A stretch of 64,000 bases of DNA from Bdellovibrionales bacterium (lineage in GTDB: Bacteria > Bdellovibrionota > Bdellovibrionia > Bdellovibrionales > UBA1609), in assembly GCA_016716765.1 (NCBI GenBank), contig JADJVA010000025.1, positions 806,001 to 870,000 of the forward strand. Reading direction: 5' to 3'. Under the pieces are notes generated by a model. That model did no database searches. It had not been told where the DNA came from and saw only the letters and a program-made list of their open reading frames with translations. A program made the translations under genes and the position numbers. Below, one piece after another: positions 35,309 through 44,079 of the stretch (its first letter is position 1; each line of letters starts with the position of its first letter).

Positions 35309-37063
35309 ATGAAGTGGTCGAAATGTTTTATATTCACAAGCAAAGAAACACCAGCAGATGCTGAGATTCCAAGCCACAAGTTGATGCTTAGGGGTGGATT
35401 CATTAAAAAATTGGCGCCCGGGATTTTCACTTATGGTCCCATGGCATTGAAGTCTATTCGAAAGTTTGAACAAATTGTGAGAGAGGAACACAGCAAGTGC
35501 GGAGCTGTTGAACTGCTTATGCCGATGGTCCACCCACGGGAGTTGTGGGAAGAAACGAAGCGTTGGACAGAAATGGGTGAGGGGTTGCTGAAATTCAAAA
35601 ATCGCAATGGTCAGGATTTTTGTTTGGGGGCGACGCACGAAGAGGCGGTCACGGATTACGTTCGCAAGGACGTAAAGAGTTATCGTGATTTACCTGTTAC
35701 TCTATTTCAAATTCAAACCAAGTTTCGCGACGAGATTCGTCCGCGATTTGGGCTGCTTCGTGGCCGTGAATTTATTATGAAGGATGCCTACAGCTTCGAT
35801 TTAACCGAAGCTCATGCCAAGAAAAGCTATCAAGTCATGTACGGAGTTTATCAAGCGATCTTTTCTCGGTTGGGTGTCAATTTTCGGATAGTGGAGGCTG
35901 ATACGGGCAATATTGGAGGCAGTCTTTCTCACGAATTTCAGATTTTAGCAGATAGCGGAGAAGACCAATTGTTAGTTGCGAGTGAAGGTGATTTTGCTGC
36001 TAACATCGAAATTTGCCCAGCCGCAGATACATCTGAATCTGAATCAAGCACCGAGGCGCCTCGTCCGAAGGAAGTTTTTGAAACTCCTGGGGTGAGAACC
36101 ATATCAGATCTGTCCAAGGCAACCAAAGTGCCGGAAAATCAGCTGGTCAAGACTTTGTTTTTCTCCGTGAATGACGGACTTTCAACCGAGATCAAGCCAA
36201 TTGCCGTTCTGTTGCGCGGAAGTGATGAGGCCAATCCAATTAAGATAAAGAATTTACTGGGACTCAGCAATCCTCCTCCTCTATTAAGTGATGAAGAAGT
36301 GAAACTGATATCTGGTGCTCGGCCGGGTTCTTGCGGTCCTGTCGGATTGAAAATTCCAATTTATATCGATAAAGGGGTAGAGGCCTTACGGAATTACATC
36401 GTCGGGGCGAATCAAGAGGAGAGACATCTTCGGTATATCAATCATGGACGTGATTTCGAGGTCACTCGAGTCGGTGATTTGCGAATGGCAAAAGAGGGTG
36501 ATCTCGCACCACAGGGACAAGGTACTTTGAAGTCTTGTCGAGGTATTGAGGTGGGTCACATCTTTTACCTTGGTACGAAGTATTCCAAGGCAATGAGTGC
36601 GAATTATTTGAACACCGAGGGAAAGCTAGCACCAATAGAAATGGGCTGTTACGGAATTGGAATTTCTCGAACAGTTCAAGCCGTTATAGAGCAAAGCCAC
36701 GATAAGGATGGCATTATTTGGCCCGTTTCGATCGCTCCATATCATGTTCATATTTGTCAGTTGGATATTGGAGATCCCCTGGTTGTTGAAGCGGCCGATA
36801 AGATTTACTCGCAACTTCTCAGTGCTGGAGTAGATGTTTTGTTTGATGACAGAGATGAACGCCCAGGAGTCAAATTCAAGGACGCTGATCTTTTGGGTAT
36901 GCCTTTGCGTCTGACGATTGGTGCCCGCGGTCTCCAGTCGGGAGAGATAGAAGTCGTCGATAGAAGTACAAAAGTGATTACAAAAAAGCCTCTGGGCGAA
37001 GTGTGCCTCTATGTGCAAAACTGGCTGAAAGAAAAAGGTTGGCGCCCATGTTCCGTAAATTAA
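35309..37063 (+). CDS. proS: prolyl-tRNA synthetase
   Basis: 584 aa bacterial-type class II enzyme. Motif 1 region (AVELLMPMVHPRELW), motif 2 (FRDEIRPRFGLLRGREFIMKDAYSF), an inserted editing domain between motifs 2 and 3 (about 225-380), motif 3 (GCYGIGISRTVQAVIEQ) and the anticodon-binding domain. The start follows AACAGAG; the length is normal for the editing-competent form (about 570-580). Confidence 0.95.
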   Translation: MKWSKCFIFTSKETPADAEIPSHKLMLRGGFIKKLAPGIFTYGPMALKSIRKFEQIVREEHSKCGAVELLMPMVHPRELWEETKRWTEMGEGLLKFKNRNGQDFCLGATHEEAVTDYVRKDVKSYRDLPVTLFQIQTKFRDEIRPRFGLLRGREFIMKDAYSFDLTEAHAKKSYQVMYGVYQAIFSRLGVNFRIVEADTGNIGGSLSHEFQILADSGEDQLLVASEGDFAANIEICPAADTSESESSTEAPRPKEVFETPGVRTISDLSKATKVPENQLVKTLFFSVNDGLSTEIKPIAVLLRGSDEANPIKIKNLLGLSNPPPLLSDEEVKLISGARPGSCGPVGLKIPIYIDKGVEALRNYIVGANQEERHLRYINHGRDFEVTRVGDLRMAKEGDLAPQGQGTLKSCRGIEVGHIFYLGTKYSKAMSANYLNTEGKLAPIEMGCYGIGISRTVQAVIEQSHDKDGIIWPVSIAPYHVHICQLDIGDPLVVEAADKIYSQLLSAGVDVLFDDRDERPGVKFKDADLLGMPLRLTIGARGLQSGEIEVVDRSTKVITKKPLGEVCLYVQNWLKEKGWRPCSVN

Positions 37064-37755
37064 ACTCACCTATTTTTGTTGCTCTTGATGTCGACAACGA
37101 TAAAGAAGCTTTGCATCTTGCTCGGAATATTGAGCCTTACGTCGGTGGGTTTAAAATTGGACCGCGCCTTTGTTTCCGATACGGAGCCTCGTTTATTTCT
37201 GAGCTTGCAAAGTACGGTCATGTCTTTGTTGATAATAAGTATTTTGATATTCCTAATACGATGATTCATGCCGTTCGAGCTGCTTTTGACGGGGGAGCTA
37301 CTTTTGTTTCAATTCACGCACAAGCGGGAAGGGTCGCCTTGACCGAACTTGCAAAATTGGAACAGGAACTCAATAGACAAAGGCCATTTCGCTTATTAGC
37401 GGTAACTGTTTTGACTAGTTTTAATCAAGAGGATTTACCTCCAAACGCACAAGCGCAGCCCATTGCTCAACAGGTGGAGTCTTTGGCAGAGCTTTCTGTG
37501 GACTGTGGTTTGGTGGGTCTTGTCTGTTCTCCGCACGAAGTGTCACTGATGAAATCAAAATTTCCAGGCGCATTTGTATTTACCCCAGGAATTCGCTTTC
37601 AAGATGGCAAGGCTGATGATCAAAAGAGGATTATGGGGCCGAAAGAGGCTATGAAGGCAGGAGCAACAGCCTTGGTGGTGGGTCGTCCGATTGTCGAGGC
37701 TAAGGATCCGCGAGCAGCCGCCAAGCAATTTTATGAGGCGGTGATTGCAGAATGA
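37048..37755 (+). CDS. pyrF: orotidine 5'-phosphate decarboxylase
   Basis: 235 aa from the ATG at 37048, 16 bases before the proS stop. Active-site features: IFVALDVDN at the N-terminus, GFKIGPRL, FVDNKYFDIPNT (a variant of the catalytic DxKxxDIPNT) and TPGIRF. It performs the last step of UMP synthesis. Sequence upstream of 37048 in frame is proS coding sequence. Confidence 0.93.
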   Translation: MFRKLNSPIFVALDVDNDKEALHLARNIEPYVGGFKIGPRLCFRYGASFISELAKYGHVFVDNKYFDIPNTMIHAVRAAFDGGATFVSIHAQAGRVALTELAKLEQELNRQRPFRLLAVTVLTSFNQEDLPPNAQAQPIAQQVESLAELSVDCGLVGLVCSPHEVSLMKSKFPGAFVFTPGIRFQDGKADDQKRIMGPKEAMKAGATALVVGRPIVEAKDPRAAAKQFYEAVIAE

Positions 37756-37770
37756 AGAATCGGAGATTTT

Positions 37771-38043
37771 GTGAAGGGATCTAAAAATAAGTTTCGAACC
37801 AAAGGTTTTGAATCTGGTCGCTCCAAGACCTTTCAAAGGTCAAAACCGGTTGACGGGGGCAGGGCCTCTCAGGGACCGAAATCTCGATCGAGCGGAAGTA
37901 GCGAAGGCATTTTGAGGCGACCAGGCCGATGGGTTATCGGGATACACTCCGTCAAGGAAGTATTAAAGGTAAGACCCGAGGGTGGAGGAACTTTGGATCA
38001 AGGCAGAGAGTGTTCAAGAGCGTGCCATCGCAGAAATTGTTGA
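37771..38043 (+). pseudogene. RlmB-type rRNA methyltransferase, N-terminal part before a frameshift
   Basis: A GTG start opens a basic N-terminal extension followed by GIHSVKEVLKVRPEG, the beginning of the substrate-binding domain of SpoU-family 2'-O-methyltransferases. After RPEG the frame leaves the family pattern. The continuation (VEELWIKAESV) is found one base away. Deleting one G from the GGG at 37980-37982 joins both parts into one gene of about 294 codons. Confidence 0.8.
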
Positions 38044-38653
38044 ATTGGGCAAGGCCCATGGCCTGGCTCTCCATACCCCTCCGCTCAAGTCTTTTGCGCT
38101 GTTTGGTACCGGACATCAAGGAGTTGCTTGCCGGGTGTTGACAGGTCCTGAGTTGGACTGGGATGGTCTTTCGGAGAAATCACAATCTCTTATCGTTGTG
38201 CTTGATGAGCTTGAAGATCCCCAAAATCTCGGTGCCATTCTCCGAACGGCATGGCTCATGGGAGCGGAATGCCTACTGACTTCCCAAAATAGAGCGTCCG
38301 ATTTGACTCCCATAGTCACAAAAATTGCCTCTGGAGGCGCGGAGCATGTTCCTGTGTTGGTTCAGGCGAGTCTTCAAAGGGCCCTAACTGTTTTGAAGGA
38401 AAAGGGATTTTGGATCTATGGCTTGGACGAGAAGGCTTCCACAGATTTATGGGAAACCTCGTTTTCGGAAAAGGTAGCCCTTGTCATTGGCTCAGAGGGG
38501 CGAGGGATAAGGTCTTCACTGAGAGGCGAATGTGATCAATTTATCAGTATTAGCCAGGTCAACAAGGGGCACAGTTATAACGCAAGCGTTGCTGCATCTT
38601 TGGCGATGGGAGAAATATGCAGACAGCAAAAAAAGCTCCAAAATATTAAGTAA
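37982..38653 (+). pseudogene. rlmB: RlmB-type 23S rRNA 2'-O-methyltransferase, main part
   Basis: 223 codons in the second frame. All SpoU motifs are present: LDELEDPQNLGAILRTA, then LVIGSEGRGIRS and ISQVNKGHSYNASVAASLA, which bind S-adenosylmethionine in the trefoil knot. The family product methylates G2251 of 23S rRNA (RlmB) or a tRNA G18 (TrmH); the domain layout fits RlmB. The GTG at 37982 cannot be the natural start because the N-terminal domain is encoded upstream in another frame. Confidence 0.85.
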
Positions 38654-38722
38654 ATAACCTTTGACGGGGGTCCATTTTTTCAAGTAGATATGGCGCTTAT
38701 GTGTCATAAATATCTCTTATTC

Positions 38723-38750
38723 TTGCAATTTTAGTGCTAGATAGTTATTT
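38723..38750 (+). promoter_or_regulatory. candidate promoter of the tRNA-tuf operon
   Basis: TTGCAA (38723-38728) and TTATTT (38745-38750) are separated by 16 bases and would start transcription about 7 bases before the first tRNA. A TTGACG at 38661-38666 may mark a second, upstream promoter. Confidence 0.35.
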
Positions 38751-38763
38751 GTGCTGCAGGGAA

Positions 38764-38839
38764 GCTGGGTTAGCTCAATTGGTAGAGCAGCTGATTTGTA
38801 ATCAGCAGGTTGCGGGTTCGAGTCCCATACTCAGCTCCA
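38764..38839 (+). tRNA. tRNA-Thr (UGU)
   Basis: 76 bases with encoded CCA. Acceptor GCTGGGT pairs ACTCAGC with one G-U. The anticodon loop TTTGTAA gives UGU, and the T-arm has GGTTCGAGTCC. It is the first gene of a Thr-Tyr-Gly-Thr-tuf array as in many Proteobacteria. Confidence 0.95.
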
Positions 38840-38882
38840 ATTTTTTGGTTCGCGGCCAGTCCTTTGATTGAATGGTTTTGGC

Positions 38883-38968
38883 GGAGAGGTGCCCGAGTGG
38901 CTAAAGGGGACGGACTGTAAATCCGTTGGCTTACGTCTACGTAGGTTCGAATCCTACCCTCTCCACCA
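38883..38968 (+). tRNA. tRNA-Tyr (GUA)
   Basis: 86 bases with a long variable arm and encoded CCA. Acceptor GGAGAGG pairs CCTCTCC. The anticodon GUA is in GACTGTAAATC. It reads UAU/UAC, not the UAG found in rpoB. Confidence 0.95.
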
Positions 38969-39008
38969 GCTTCGGTTGCAAGTTCGGAGTTGAACGGGTG
39001 ATCGGCGA

Positions 39009-39085
39009 GCGGGAGTAGCTCAATTGGCTAGAGTATCAGCCTTCCAAGCTGAGGGTTGCGGGTTCGAGACCCGTCTCCCGCTCCA
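39009..39085 (+). tRNA. tRNA-Gly (UCC)
   Basis: 77 bases with encoded CCA. Acceptor GCGGGAG pairs CTCCCGC; anticodon loop CTTCCAA gives UCC. Confidence 0.95.
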
Positions 39086-39092
39086 ACTTTTC

Positions 39093-39167
39093 GCCCATGT
39101 GGCTCAGGGGTAGAGCACACCCTTGGTAAGGGTGAGGTCGTGAGTTCGAGTCTCACCATGGGCTCCA
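39093..39167 (+). tRNA. tRNA-Thr (GGU)
   Basis: 75 bases with encoded CCA. Acceptor GCCCATG pairs CATGGGC; anticodon loop TTGGTAA gives GGU. The T-arm sequence TCTCACCAT (39151-39159) can also pair with ATGGTGAGA at 39175-39183, just downstream of the tRNA. Confidence 0.95.
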
Positions 39168-39342
39168 CCGTGTGATGGTGAGAGATGGGCTTGAATTGAG
39201 GCGCGGAAAAAGGAGAAGTGAGAGTATTTTTAAATTTAAACACAAAGTTAAGACAGAAGCCTTAAAGATAAGAAATATGTATTTTTTGGAGATAACTTGA
39301 GTTTTTCATGCAAAAATTCTGGAACCAGGAGGAGATCTTAAA

Positions 39343-40536
39343 ATGTCCAAAGAAAAATTTGAGCGGAATAAGCCGCACGTAAATATCGGTACCATCGGTC
39401 ACGTCGACCACGGTAAAACGACTCTGACAGCAGCGATTACCAAGGTGATGTCAGAGGCATACGGAAAAGGTTCGGCCATTGCGTTCGATCAGATCGACAA
39501 GGCTCCAGAGGAGAGAGAGCGTGGTATTACCATCTCTACTTCGCATGTCGAGTATGAGAGCGCCAAGCGCCACTATGCCCACGTCGATTGCCCCGGCCAC
39601 GCCGACTATGTGAAAAACATGATCACGGGAGCCGCGCAAATGGATGGAGCCATTCTAGTGGTTTCTGCCGCTGACGGTCCGATGCCTCAAACCCGCGAGC
39701 ACATTCTTCTTGCTCGTCAGGTGGGAGTTCCCGCTATCGTCGTTTTCATGAATAAAGTTGACATGGTTGACGATCCTGAGCTTTTGGAACTCGTTGAGCT
39801 TGAGATCCGGGAGCTTCTCGCAAAGTATGAATTCCCTGGAGATGATATCCCAATTGTAAAAGGCTCTGCCTTGAAAGCTCTTGAGGGTGATAAAAGTGAA
39901 ATCGGCGCCCCTTCGGTTATAAAACTGCTCGAGGAAGTTGATCGCTACATTCCAGAGCCTCAGCGATTGACAGAGAAGCCATTTTTGATGCCTATCGAAG
40001 ATGTTTTTTCTATTTCTGGTCGAGGAACAGTGGTCACTGGTCGAATTGAGCGCGGGATCGCAAAAGTTGGAGACGAAGTTGAGATCATTGGACTTCGTCC
40101 CACCACTAAGACGACGATCACTGGAATCGAAATGTTTCGTAAGATTCTAGATGAGGGACGTGCTGGTGATAATGCGGGTCTTCTCCTTCGCGGTACGAAG
40201 AAGGAAGATGTGGAGCGAGGCCAAGTGCTTGCTATTCCAGGCACAATTACTCCGCACAAGAAATTTAAGTGTGAAGCCTATATTTTGACAAAGGAAGAGG
40301 GAGGTCGACACACTCCATTCTTTAATGGCTATCGTCCTCAGTTCTACTTCAGAACCACTGATGTGACTGGAGTCGTTACTCTTAAAGCTGGAACCGAAAT
40401 GGTAATGCCAGGTGACCGAGTTGAAATGAATGTTGAATTGATTGGCCCTATCGCAATGGAGAAGGAACTTCGTTTTGCGATTCGGGAAGGTGGCCGGACT
40501 GTTGGCGCAGGTGTGGTAACTGAGGTTGTTGAGTAG
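39343..40536 (+). CDS. tuf: elongation factor Tu
   Basis: 397 aa GTPase that delivers aminoacyl-tRNA. G1 GHVDHGKTT, effector region ERGITI, G3 DCPGHADY and G4 NKVDMVDD are all present. Domains 2 and 3 are complete, ending GAGVVTEVVE. A strong AGGAGGAG lies upstream. The gene sits between the Thr and Trp tRNA genes, as in the tufB operon. Confidence 0.98.
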   Translation: MSKEKFERNKPHVNIGTIGHVDHGKTTLTAAITKVMSEAYGKGSAIAFDQIDKAPEERERGITISTSHVEYESAKRHYAHVDCPGHADYVKNMITGAAQMDGAILVVSAADGPMPQTREHILLARQVGVPAIVVFMNKVDMVDDPELLELVELEIRELLAKYEFPGDDIPIVKGSALKALEGDKSEIGAPSVIKLLEEVDRYIPEPQRLTEKPFLMPIEDVFSISGRGTVVTGRIERGIAKVGDEVEIIGLRPTTKTTITGIEMFRKILDEGRAGDNAGLLLRGTKKEDVERGQVLAIPGTITPHKKFKCEAYILTKEEGGRHTPFFNGYRPQFYFRTTDVTGVVTLKAGTEMVMPGDRVEMNVELIGPIAMEKELRFAIREGGRTVGAGVVTEVVE

Positions 40537-40560
40537 TTTTTTAATAAATTGAAGTGTGCA

Positions 40561-40596
40561 TTTAGGGACCTTTTCAAGAGGGTCCCTAAATGTTTT
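40561..40596 (+). terminator. terminator or attenuator after tuf
   Basis: TTTAGGGACC and GGTCCCTAAA (40561-40570 with 40581-40590) form a perfect 10 bp stem followed by TGTTTT, four bases before tRNA-Trp. Partial readthrough would feed tRNA-Trp and secE. Confidence 0.65.
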
Positions 40597-40599
40597 CGG

Positions 40600-40676
40600 A
40601 GGGTAGTAGCTCTAATTGGTAGAGCGGCGGACTCCAAATCCGTAGGTTGTAGGTTCGAATCCTACCTACCCTGCCA
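40600..40676 (+). tRNA. tRNA-Trp (CCA)
   Basis: 77 bases with encoded 3' CCA. Acceptor AGGGTAG pairs CTACCCT; anticodon loop CTCCAAA gives CCA. It is in the usual place just before secE. Confidence 0.95.
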
Positions 40677-40701
40677 AATGATGAGAGCATGGCGGTGGAA
40701 C

Positions 40702-41079
40702 GTGGAAAAGCAGAATAAAAAGATACTATCTGTCTCTTTTATTGCGATGGCATTTGTTGTTGCCCTAGTGGTTGATGTGGTCCTGGAATCACTGGCTGCA
40801 TCATTTGGCGCTGTGGCACGAATAAGATCTATAGATCTTGTGTCTCATGGTTTGCCCATTTCGGTCGGACTTTTGACTTTTCTTTTTTTGCAGTTCAATA
40901 AGAAAGTATTGTTGTGGGGTGACGAGGTGGTCGTTGAGATTCGCAAGGTTGTGTGGCCCTCACGGCGGGATACGACAGCGATGACAATTGTAACCTGCGT
41001 TATGTTGGTGATTTCGGGCATCCTTTTGGGTGTGTTTGATTTTGTTGCAGGAAACTTGATCAAAATGATTCTTAACTGA
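40702..41079 (+). CDS. secE: preprotein translocase subunit SecE
   Basis: 125 aa from the GTG at 40702. ATGs at 40678 and 40681 start almost inside the tRNA and would add a basic Arg/Trp segment. Three hydrophobic segments are seen (about 10-30, 45-62, 95-120), and before the last is the conserved EIRKVVWPSRRDTTAMT stretch of SecE. It forms the SecYEG channel with SecY, whose gene should follow rplO beyond the right edge. Confidence 0.92.
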   Translation: MEKQNKKILSVSFIAMAFVVALVVDVVLESLAASFGAVARIRSIDLVSHGLPISVGLLTFLFLQFNKKVLLWGDEVVVEIRKVVWPSRRDTTAMTIVTCVMLVISGILLGVFDFVAGNLIKMILN

Positions 41080-41092
41080 TGGGGAACTAGAA

Positions 41093-41632
41093 GTGGATAA
41101 GAAGTGGTACATAGTCAATACCCATACCGGGTGCGAAGCAACTGCCAAGGCCTCAATTGAGAAGCGAATTAAGGATTTGGCGAAGGCAGAACTCTTTGGT
41201 GAGATACTTATCCCATCGGAAAATGTTGTTGAGTTGGTTAAGGGAAAGAAGGCGACTCGTTCGCGTAAATTTTTTCCTGGGTATATTTTTGTGAATATGA
41301 GCCTGAATGATGAGACTTGGCATTTAGTGAAGGGATCGGCAAAGGTCACTGGGTTTGTCGGAGGAAGCTCAAAGAGTCTTCGTCCTCCCGAAGTTCCGGA
41401 GGCTGAAGTGCTTCGAATCGCTCGTCAAATTGAGACGGGTGTTGAAAAGGCAAAGCCGAGAGTTTCCTTTGATCCCGGTGAATCTGTGACAGTTATTGAT
41501 GGTCCTTTTAGTAATTTTAACGGGACGATAGAAGAAGTGAATGAGGAGAAAGGAAAGGTCAAAGTGCTGGTCAGCATTTTTGGTCGCCCGACTCCGGTTG
41601 AATTGGATTATATTCAGGTTGAAAAGGCCTGA
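41093..41632 (+). CDS. nusG: transcription termination/antitermination protein NusG
   Basis: 179 aa with GTG start. The NGN domain begins KKWYIVNTHTGCEATAK and includes FPGYIFVNM; the KOW domain is near the end (PGESVTVIDGPFSNFNGTIEEVN). It binds RNA polymerase and links it to Rho or S10. Confidence 0.96.
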   Translation: MDKKWYIVNTHTGCEATAKASIEKRIKDLAKAELFGEILIPSENVVELVKGKKATRSRKFFPGYIFVNMSLNDETWHLVKGSAKVTGFVGGSSKSLRPPEVPEAEVLRIARQIETGVEKAKPRVSFDPGESVTVIDGPFSNFNGTIEEVNEEKGKVKVLVSIFGRPTPVELDYIQVEKA

Positions 41633-41685
41633 TGAAGTTAGATTAGAATTTTTTATTAACAATCCTCAAATGCAGGAGCGGGAAG

Positions 41686-42108
41686 ATGGCAAAAAAAGTT
41701 ACAGGCCAAATTAAGTTGCAGATTCCGGCAGGGAAAGCCAATCCGGCTCCTCCCGTTGGACCGGCGCTCGGACAGCACGGGGTTAACATCATGGAGTTCT
41801 GTAAGCAGTTTAATGCGAAGACGCAGAAATCCGGTGATACAGTTATCCCTGTCATTATTACGGTATACCAGGACCGGTCTTTTAGTTTTATCACTAAAAC
41901 TCCCCCAGTTTCCGTTCTTTTGAAAAAGGCAGCCAAGTTGACGAGTGGGTCAAAGATGCCACAAAAGGAGAAGGTTGGGAATGTAACCATGGCTCAGATT
42001 AAAGAAATCGCTGAGATAAAAATACCAGATCTGAACTGTATGACAGTTGAATCTGCGATGTCTCAAATTATTGGAACAGCGAAGAGCATGGGCTTAGAAG
42101 TTAAATAG
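41686..42108 (+). CDS. rplK: 50S ribosomal protein L11
   Basis: 140 aa. KVTGQIKLQIPAGKANPAPPVGPALGQHG at the N-terminus is diagnostic. It binds the GTPase centre of 23S rRNA. First of the L11-L1 pair. Confidence 0.97.
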   Translation: MAKKVTGQIKLQIPAGKANPAPPVGPALGQHGVNIMEFCKQFNAKTQKSGDTVIPVIITVYQDRSFSFITKTPPVSVLLKKAAKLTSGSKMPQKEKVGNVTMAQIKEIAEIKIPDLNCMTVESAMSQIIGTAKSMGLEVK

Positions 42109-42121
42109 GCGGAGGTGAGTG

Positions 42122-42823
42122 ATGTCTAAAAGAGGAAAAATTTATAACGAATCTAGGAAGAAGGTTGACCCCGCTTTTCGCTACACGATGGCAGAGGCGT
42201 TTAAGCTGGTTGTTGATACAGCCAAGGCAAAATTTGATGAGTCAATCGATGTTGCTGTTAAGCTGGGCGTTGATCCCAAACAGTCAGATCAGCAAGTTCG
42301 GGGAGCGGTATCCCTGCCTCATGGTCTTGGAAAGACTGTTCGAGTGATCGTTTTTGCCAAAGGCGCTAAGGAGCAAGAGGCGAAGGATGCAGGTGCTGAC
42401 TTTGTCGGAGCAGAGGACTTGGTTGAAAAAATTCAAGGGGGCTGGCTTGAGTTTGATAAATGCTTGGCGACTCCCGATATGATGGCTACGGTTTCCAAGG
42501 TTGCCAAGGTTCTGGGGCCAAGAGGTTTGATGCCAAATCCAAAGGTAGGAACGGTAACAATGGCAGTAGGTGCCGCCGTGACTGCTGAGAAAAAGGGAAA
42601 GTTGGCATTTAGAGTCGATAAGGCGGGGATTGTTCACGCGTCCATTGGCAGGAAGGCTATGGGAGTTGACAATTTGCGAGAAAATTATGTGGCCTTTATG
42701 CAGACTTTATTGAAGTCAAAGCCCGCTTCCAGCAAGGGCAATTATTTGCGTGGAATCACTGTTTCATCTACGATGGGACCAGGGGTTCGCATGGATGTCC
42801 CTGAGGCGCAGGCATTGGTATAG
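42122..42823 (+). CDS. rplA: 50S ribosomal protein L1
   Basis: 233 aa from the ATG at 42122, placed nine bases after GGAGG (a GTG one codon earlier is possible). Motifs ESIDVAVKLGVDPKQSDQ and LGPRGLMPNPKVGTV are typical. L1 represses its own operon in many bacteria. Confidence 0.97.
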   Translation: MSKRGKIYNESRKKVDPAFRYTMAEAFKLVVDTAKAKFDESIDVAVKLGVDPKQSDQQVRGAVSLPHGLGKTVRVIVFAKGAKEQEAKDAGADFVGAEDLVEKIQGGWLEFDKCLATPDMMATVSKVAKVLGPRGLMPNPKVGTVTMAVGAAVTAEKKGKLAFRVDKAGIVHASIGRKAMGVDNLRENYVAFMQTLLKSKPASSKGNYLRGITVSSTMGPGVRMDVPEAQALV

Positions 42824-42859
42824 AGTTGTTTTGAGTTGAGTTGAGAAAATTATTATAAA

Positions 42860-42935
42860 CCGTTCGCAGTCAGAGACAGTGGGAGCTACGGCTTAATTGG
42901 GATATCCCTTTCCTGCCTAGACAAGCGAGTGAAGG
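42860..42935 (+). promoter_or_regulatory. L10 leader of rplJ-rplL
   Basis: The 191-base gap before rplJ contains CAGAGACAGTGGGAG, then GGCTTAAT and CCTGCCTAGACAAGCG. This resembles the conserved L10-leader RNA that binds the L10(L12)4 complex and represses translation. Assignment is by eye from those segments. Confidence 0.5.
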
Positions 42936-43014
42936 TCGATTGAGCATGATTTGCCGGGCCTCTCTTTGTTAACTGATGTGCGGCCTAAACTAATGGAAGG
43001 GAGAATAGAACCGT

Positions 43015-43542
43015 ATGATGACCAAAGCCGAAAAGGCGCAGGAAATCTCTCAAATATCTGAGCGGTTCACCAGAGCCAAAGCTGCGTTTCTGATCGATTT
43101 CAAGGGAATGTCCGTTGAAAAGGTTACGGATTTACGAAAGCAGCTGTACCCCGTCAAATCTGAGATGAGGGTGGTTCGTAATACGTTGGCACGTAGAGCC
43201 CTAATGGATCACCCACAATCGGAGTCTGCATTAAAAGACGAGTTTGTGGGTACCAACGCCATTGTTTTTGCTTACGAGGACGCATCGGCTTCGGCCAAGT
43301 TGCTTGCTGAGTTTGCAAAAAAGGTGGAAGAGCTACAGGTCAAGTCAGGTGTTATGGATGGAAAAGCTCTAGACGAGGCCAAAATTAAGTATTTGGCTAC
43401 CTTGCCATCAAAAGACCAGTTACGTGCACAATTGTTGGGTACGTTACAGGCTCCGATGGCCAAGTTTGTCAGAACTTTGGAGGCTGTGCCTGGTGGATTT
43501 GCGCGTGTATTGAGCGCCTATAACGATAAACGAAGTGAATAG
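43015..43542 (+). CDS. rplJ: 50S ribosomal protein L10
   Basis: 175 aa. AEKAQEISQISERFTRAKAA and the MRVVRNTLARRAL stretch identify it. Base of the L12 stalk. The start is ATG 43015 with AAGGGAG upstream; the second codon is also ATG. Confidence 0.97.
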   Translation: MMTKAEKAQEISQISERFTRAKAAFLIDFKGMSVEKVTDLRKQLYPVKSEMRVVRNTLARRALMDHPQSESALKDEFVGTNAIVFAYEDASASAKLLAEFAKKVEELQVKSGVMDGKALDEAKIKYLATLPSKDQLRAQLLGTLQAPMAKFVRTLEAVPGGFARVLSAYNDKRSE

Positions 43543-43590
43543 AGTTAGTTTTTTATTTCATGAATTGAATGAATTTTTTTGGAGGATAGA

Positions 43591-43965
43591 ATGGCACTGA
43601 ATAAAGAAGAAGTAGTGGATTTTTTGTCGAATATGCCAGTGATTGAATTGGCTGAGATGATTAAAACTTTAGAGGACAAGTGGGGCGTAAGCGCTGCAGC
43701 TCCTGCTGCTGTTGCGGTAGCGGCTGGTCCGGGCGCGGCAGCTGTAGAAGAAAAAACAGAATTTGATGTGATTCTTGCAAATGCAGGCGCCAATAAAATT
43801 AATGTGATCAAGGAAGTGCGCGCTCTGACAGGTCTTGGTCTGAAAGAAGCAAAAGACCTAGTTGAGGGAGCTCCAAAGGCAGTTAAGGAAGGCATTTCTA
43901 AAGATGAAGCCAATAAAATTAAAGAGGCATTGGTCAAAGCTGGTGCCACGGTTGAAGTGAAGTAG
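43591..43965 (+). CDS. rplL: 50S ribosomal protein L7/L12
   Basis: 124 aa. N-terminal dimerisation domain, Ala/Gly-rich hinge (AAAPAAVAVAAGPGAAAVEE), and the C-terminal factor-binding domain (KTEFDVILANAG, TGLGLKEAKDLVEGAPK). The ATG at 43591 follows GGAGGATAGA; the TTG at 43579 is inside that site and rejected. Confidence 0.97.
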   Translation: MALNKEEVVDFLSNMPVIELAEMIKTLEDKWGVSAAAPAAVAVAAGPGAAAVEEKTEFDVILANAGANKINVIKEVRALTGLGLKEAKDLVEGAPKAVKEGISKDEANKIKEALVKAGATVEVK

Positions 43966-43983
43966 TTAAGTTTTACATGAGAT

Positions 43984-44013
43984 AGTGACAGAGTTCGCCT
44001 GAGCTCTGTCACT
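43984..44013 (+). terminator. hairpin between rplL and rpoB, likely attenuator
   Basis: AGTGACAGAG pairs with CTCTGTCACT (43984-43993 with 44004-44013). It is followed by TTGACGG without a long U run, so partial termination or RNase III processing is likely, as in the rplL-rpoB gap of enterobacteria. Confidence 0.5.
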
Positions 44014-44079
44014 TTGACGGTGTAGATCTAGGGGCAGAGAGATCGTTTAGTTTTAGTCGAGAAGAAAGAAGGAGAATGA

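Noticed and set aside
38764..40676. Amber-suppressor tRNA in the tRNA array
   Set aside because: The anticodons are UGU, GUA, UCC, GGU and CCA; none reads UAG.
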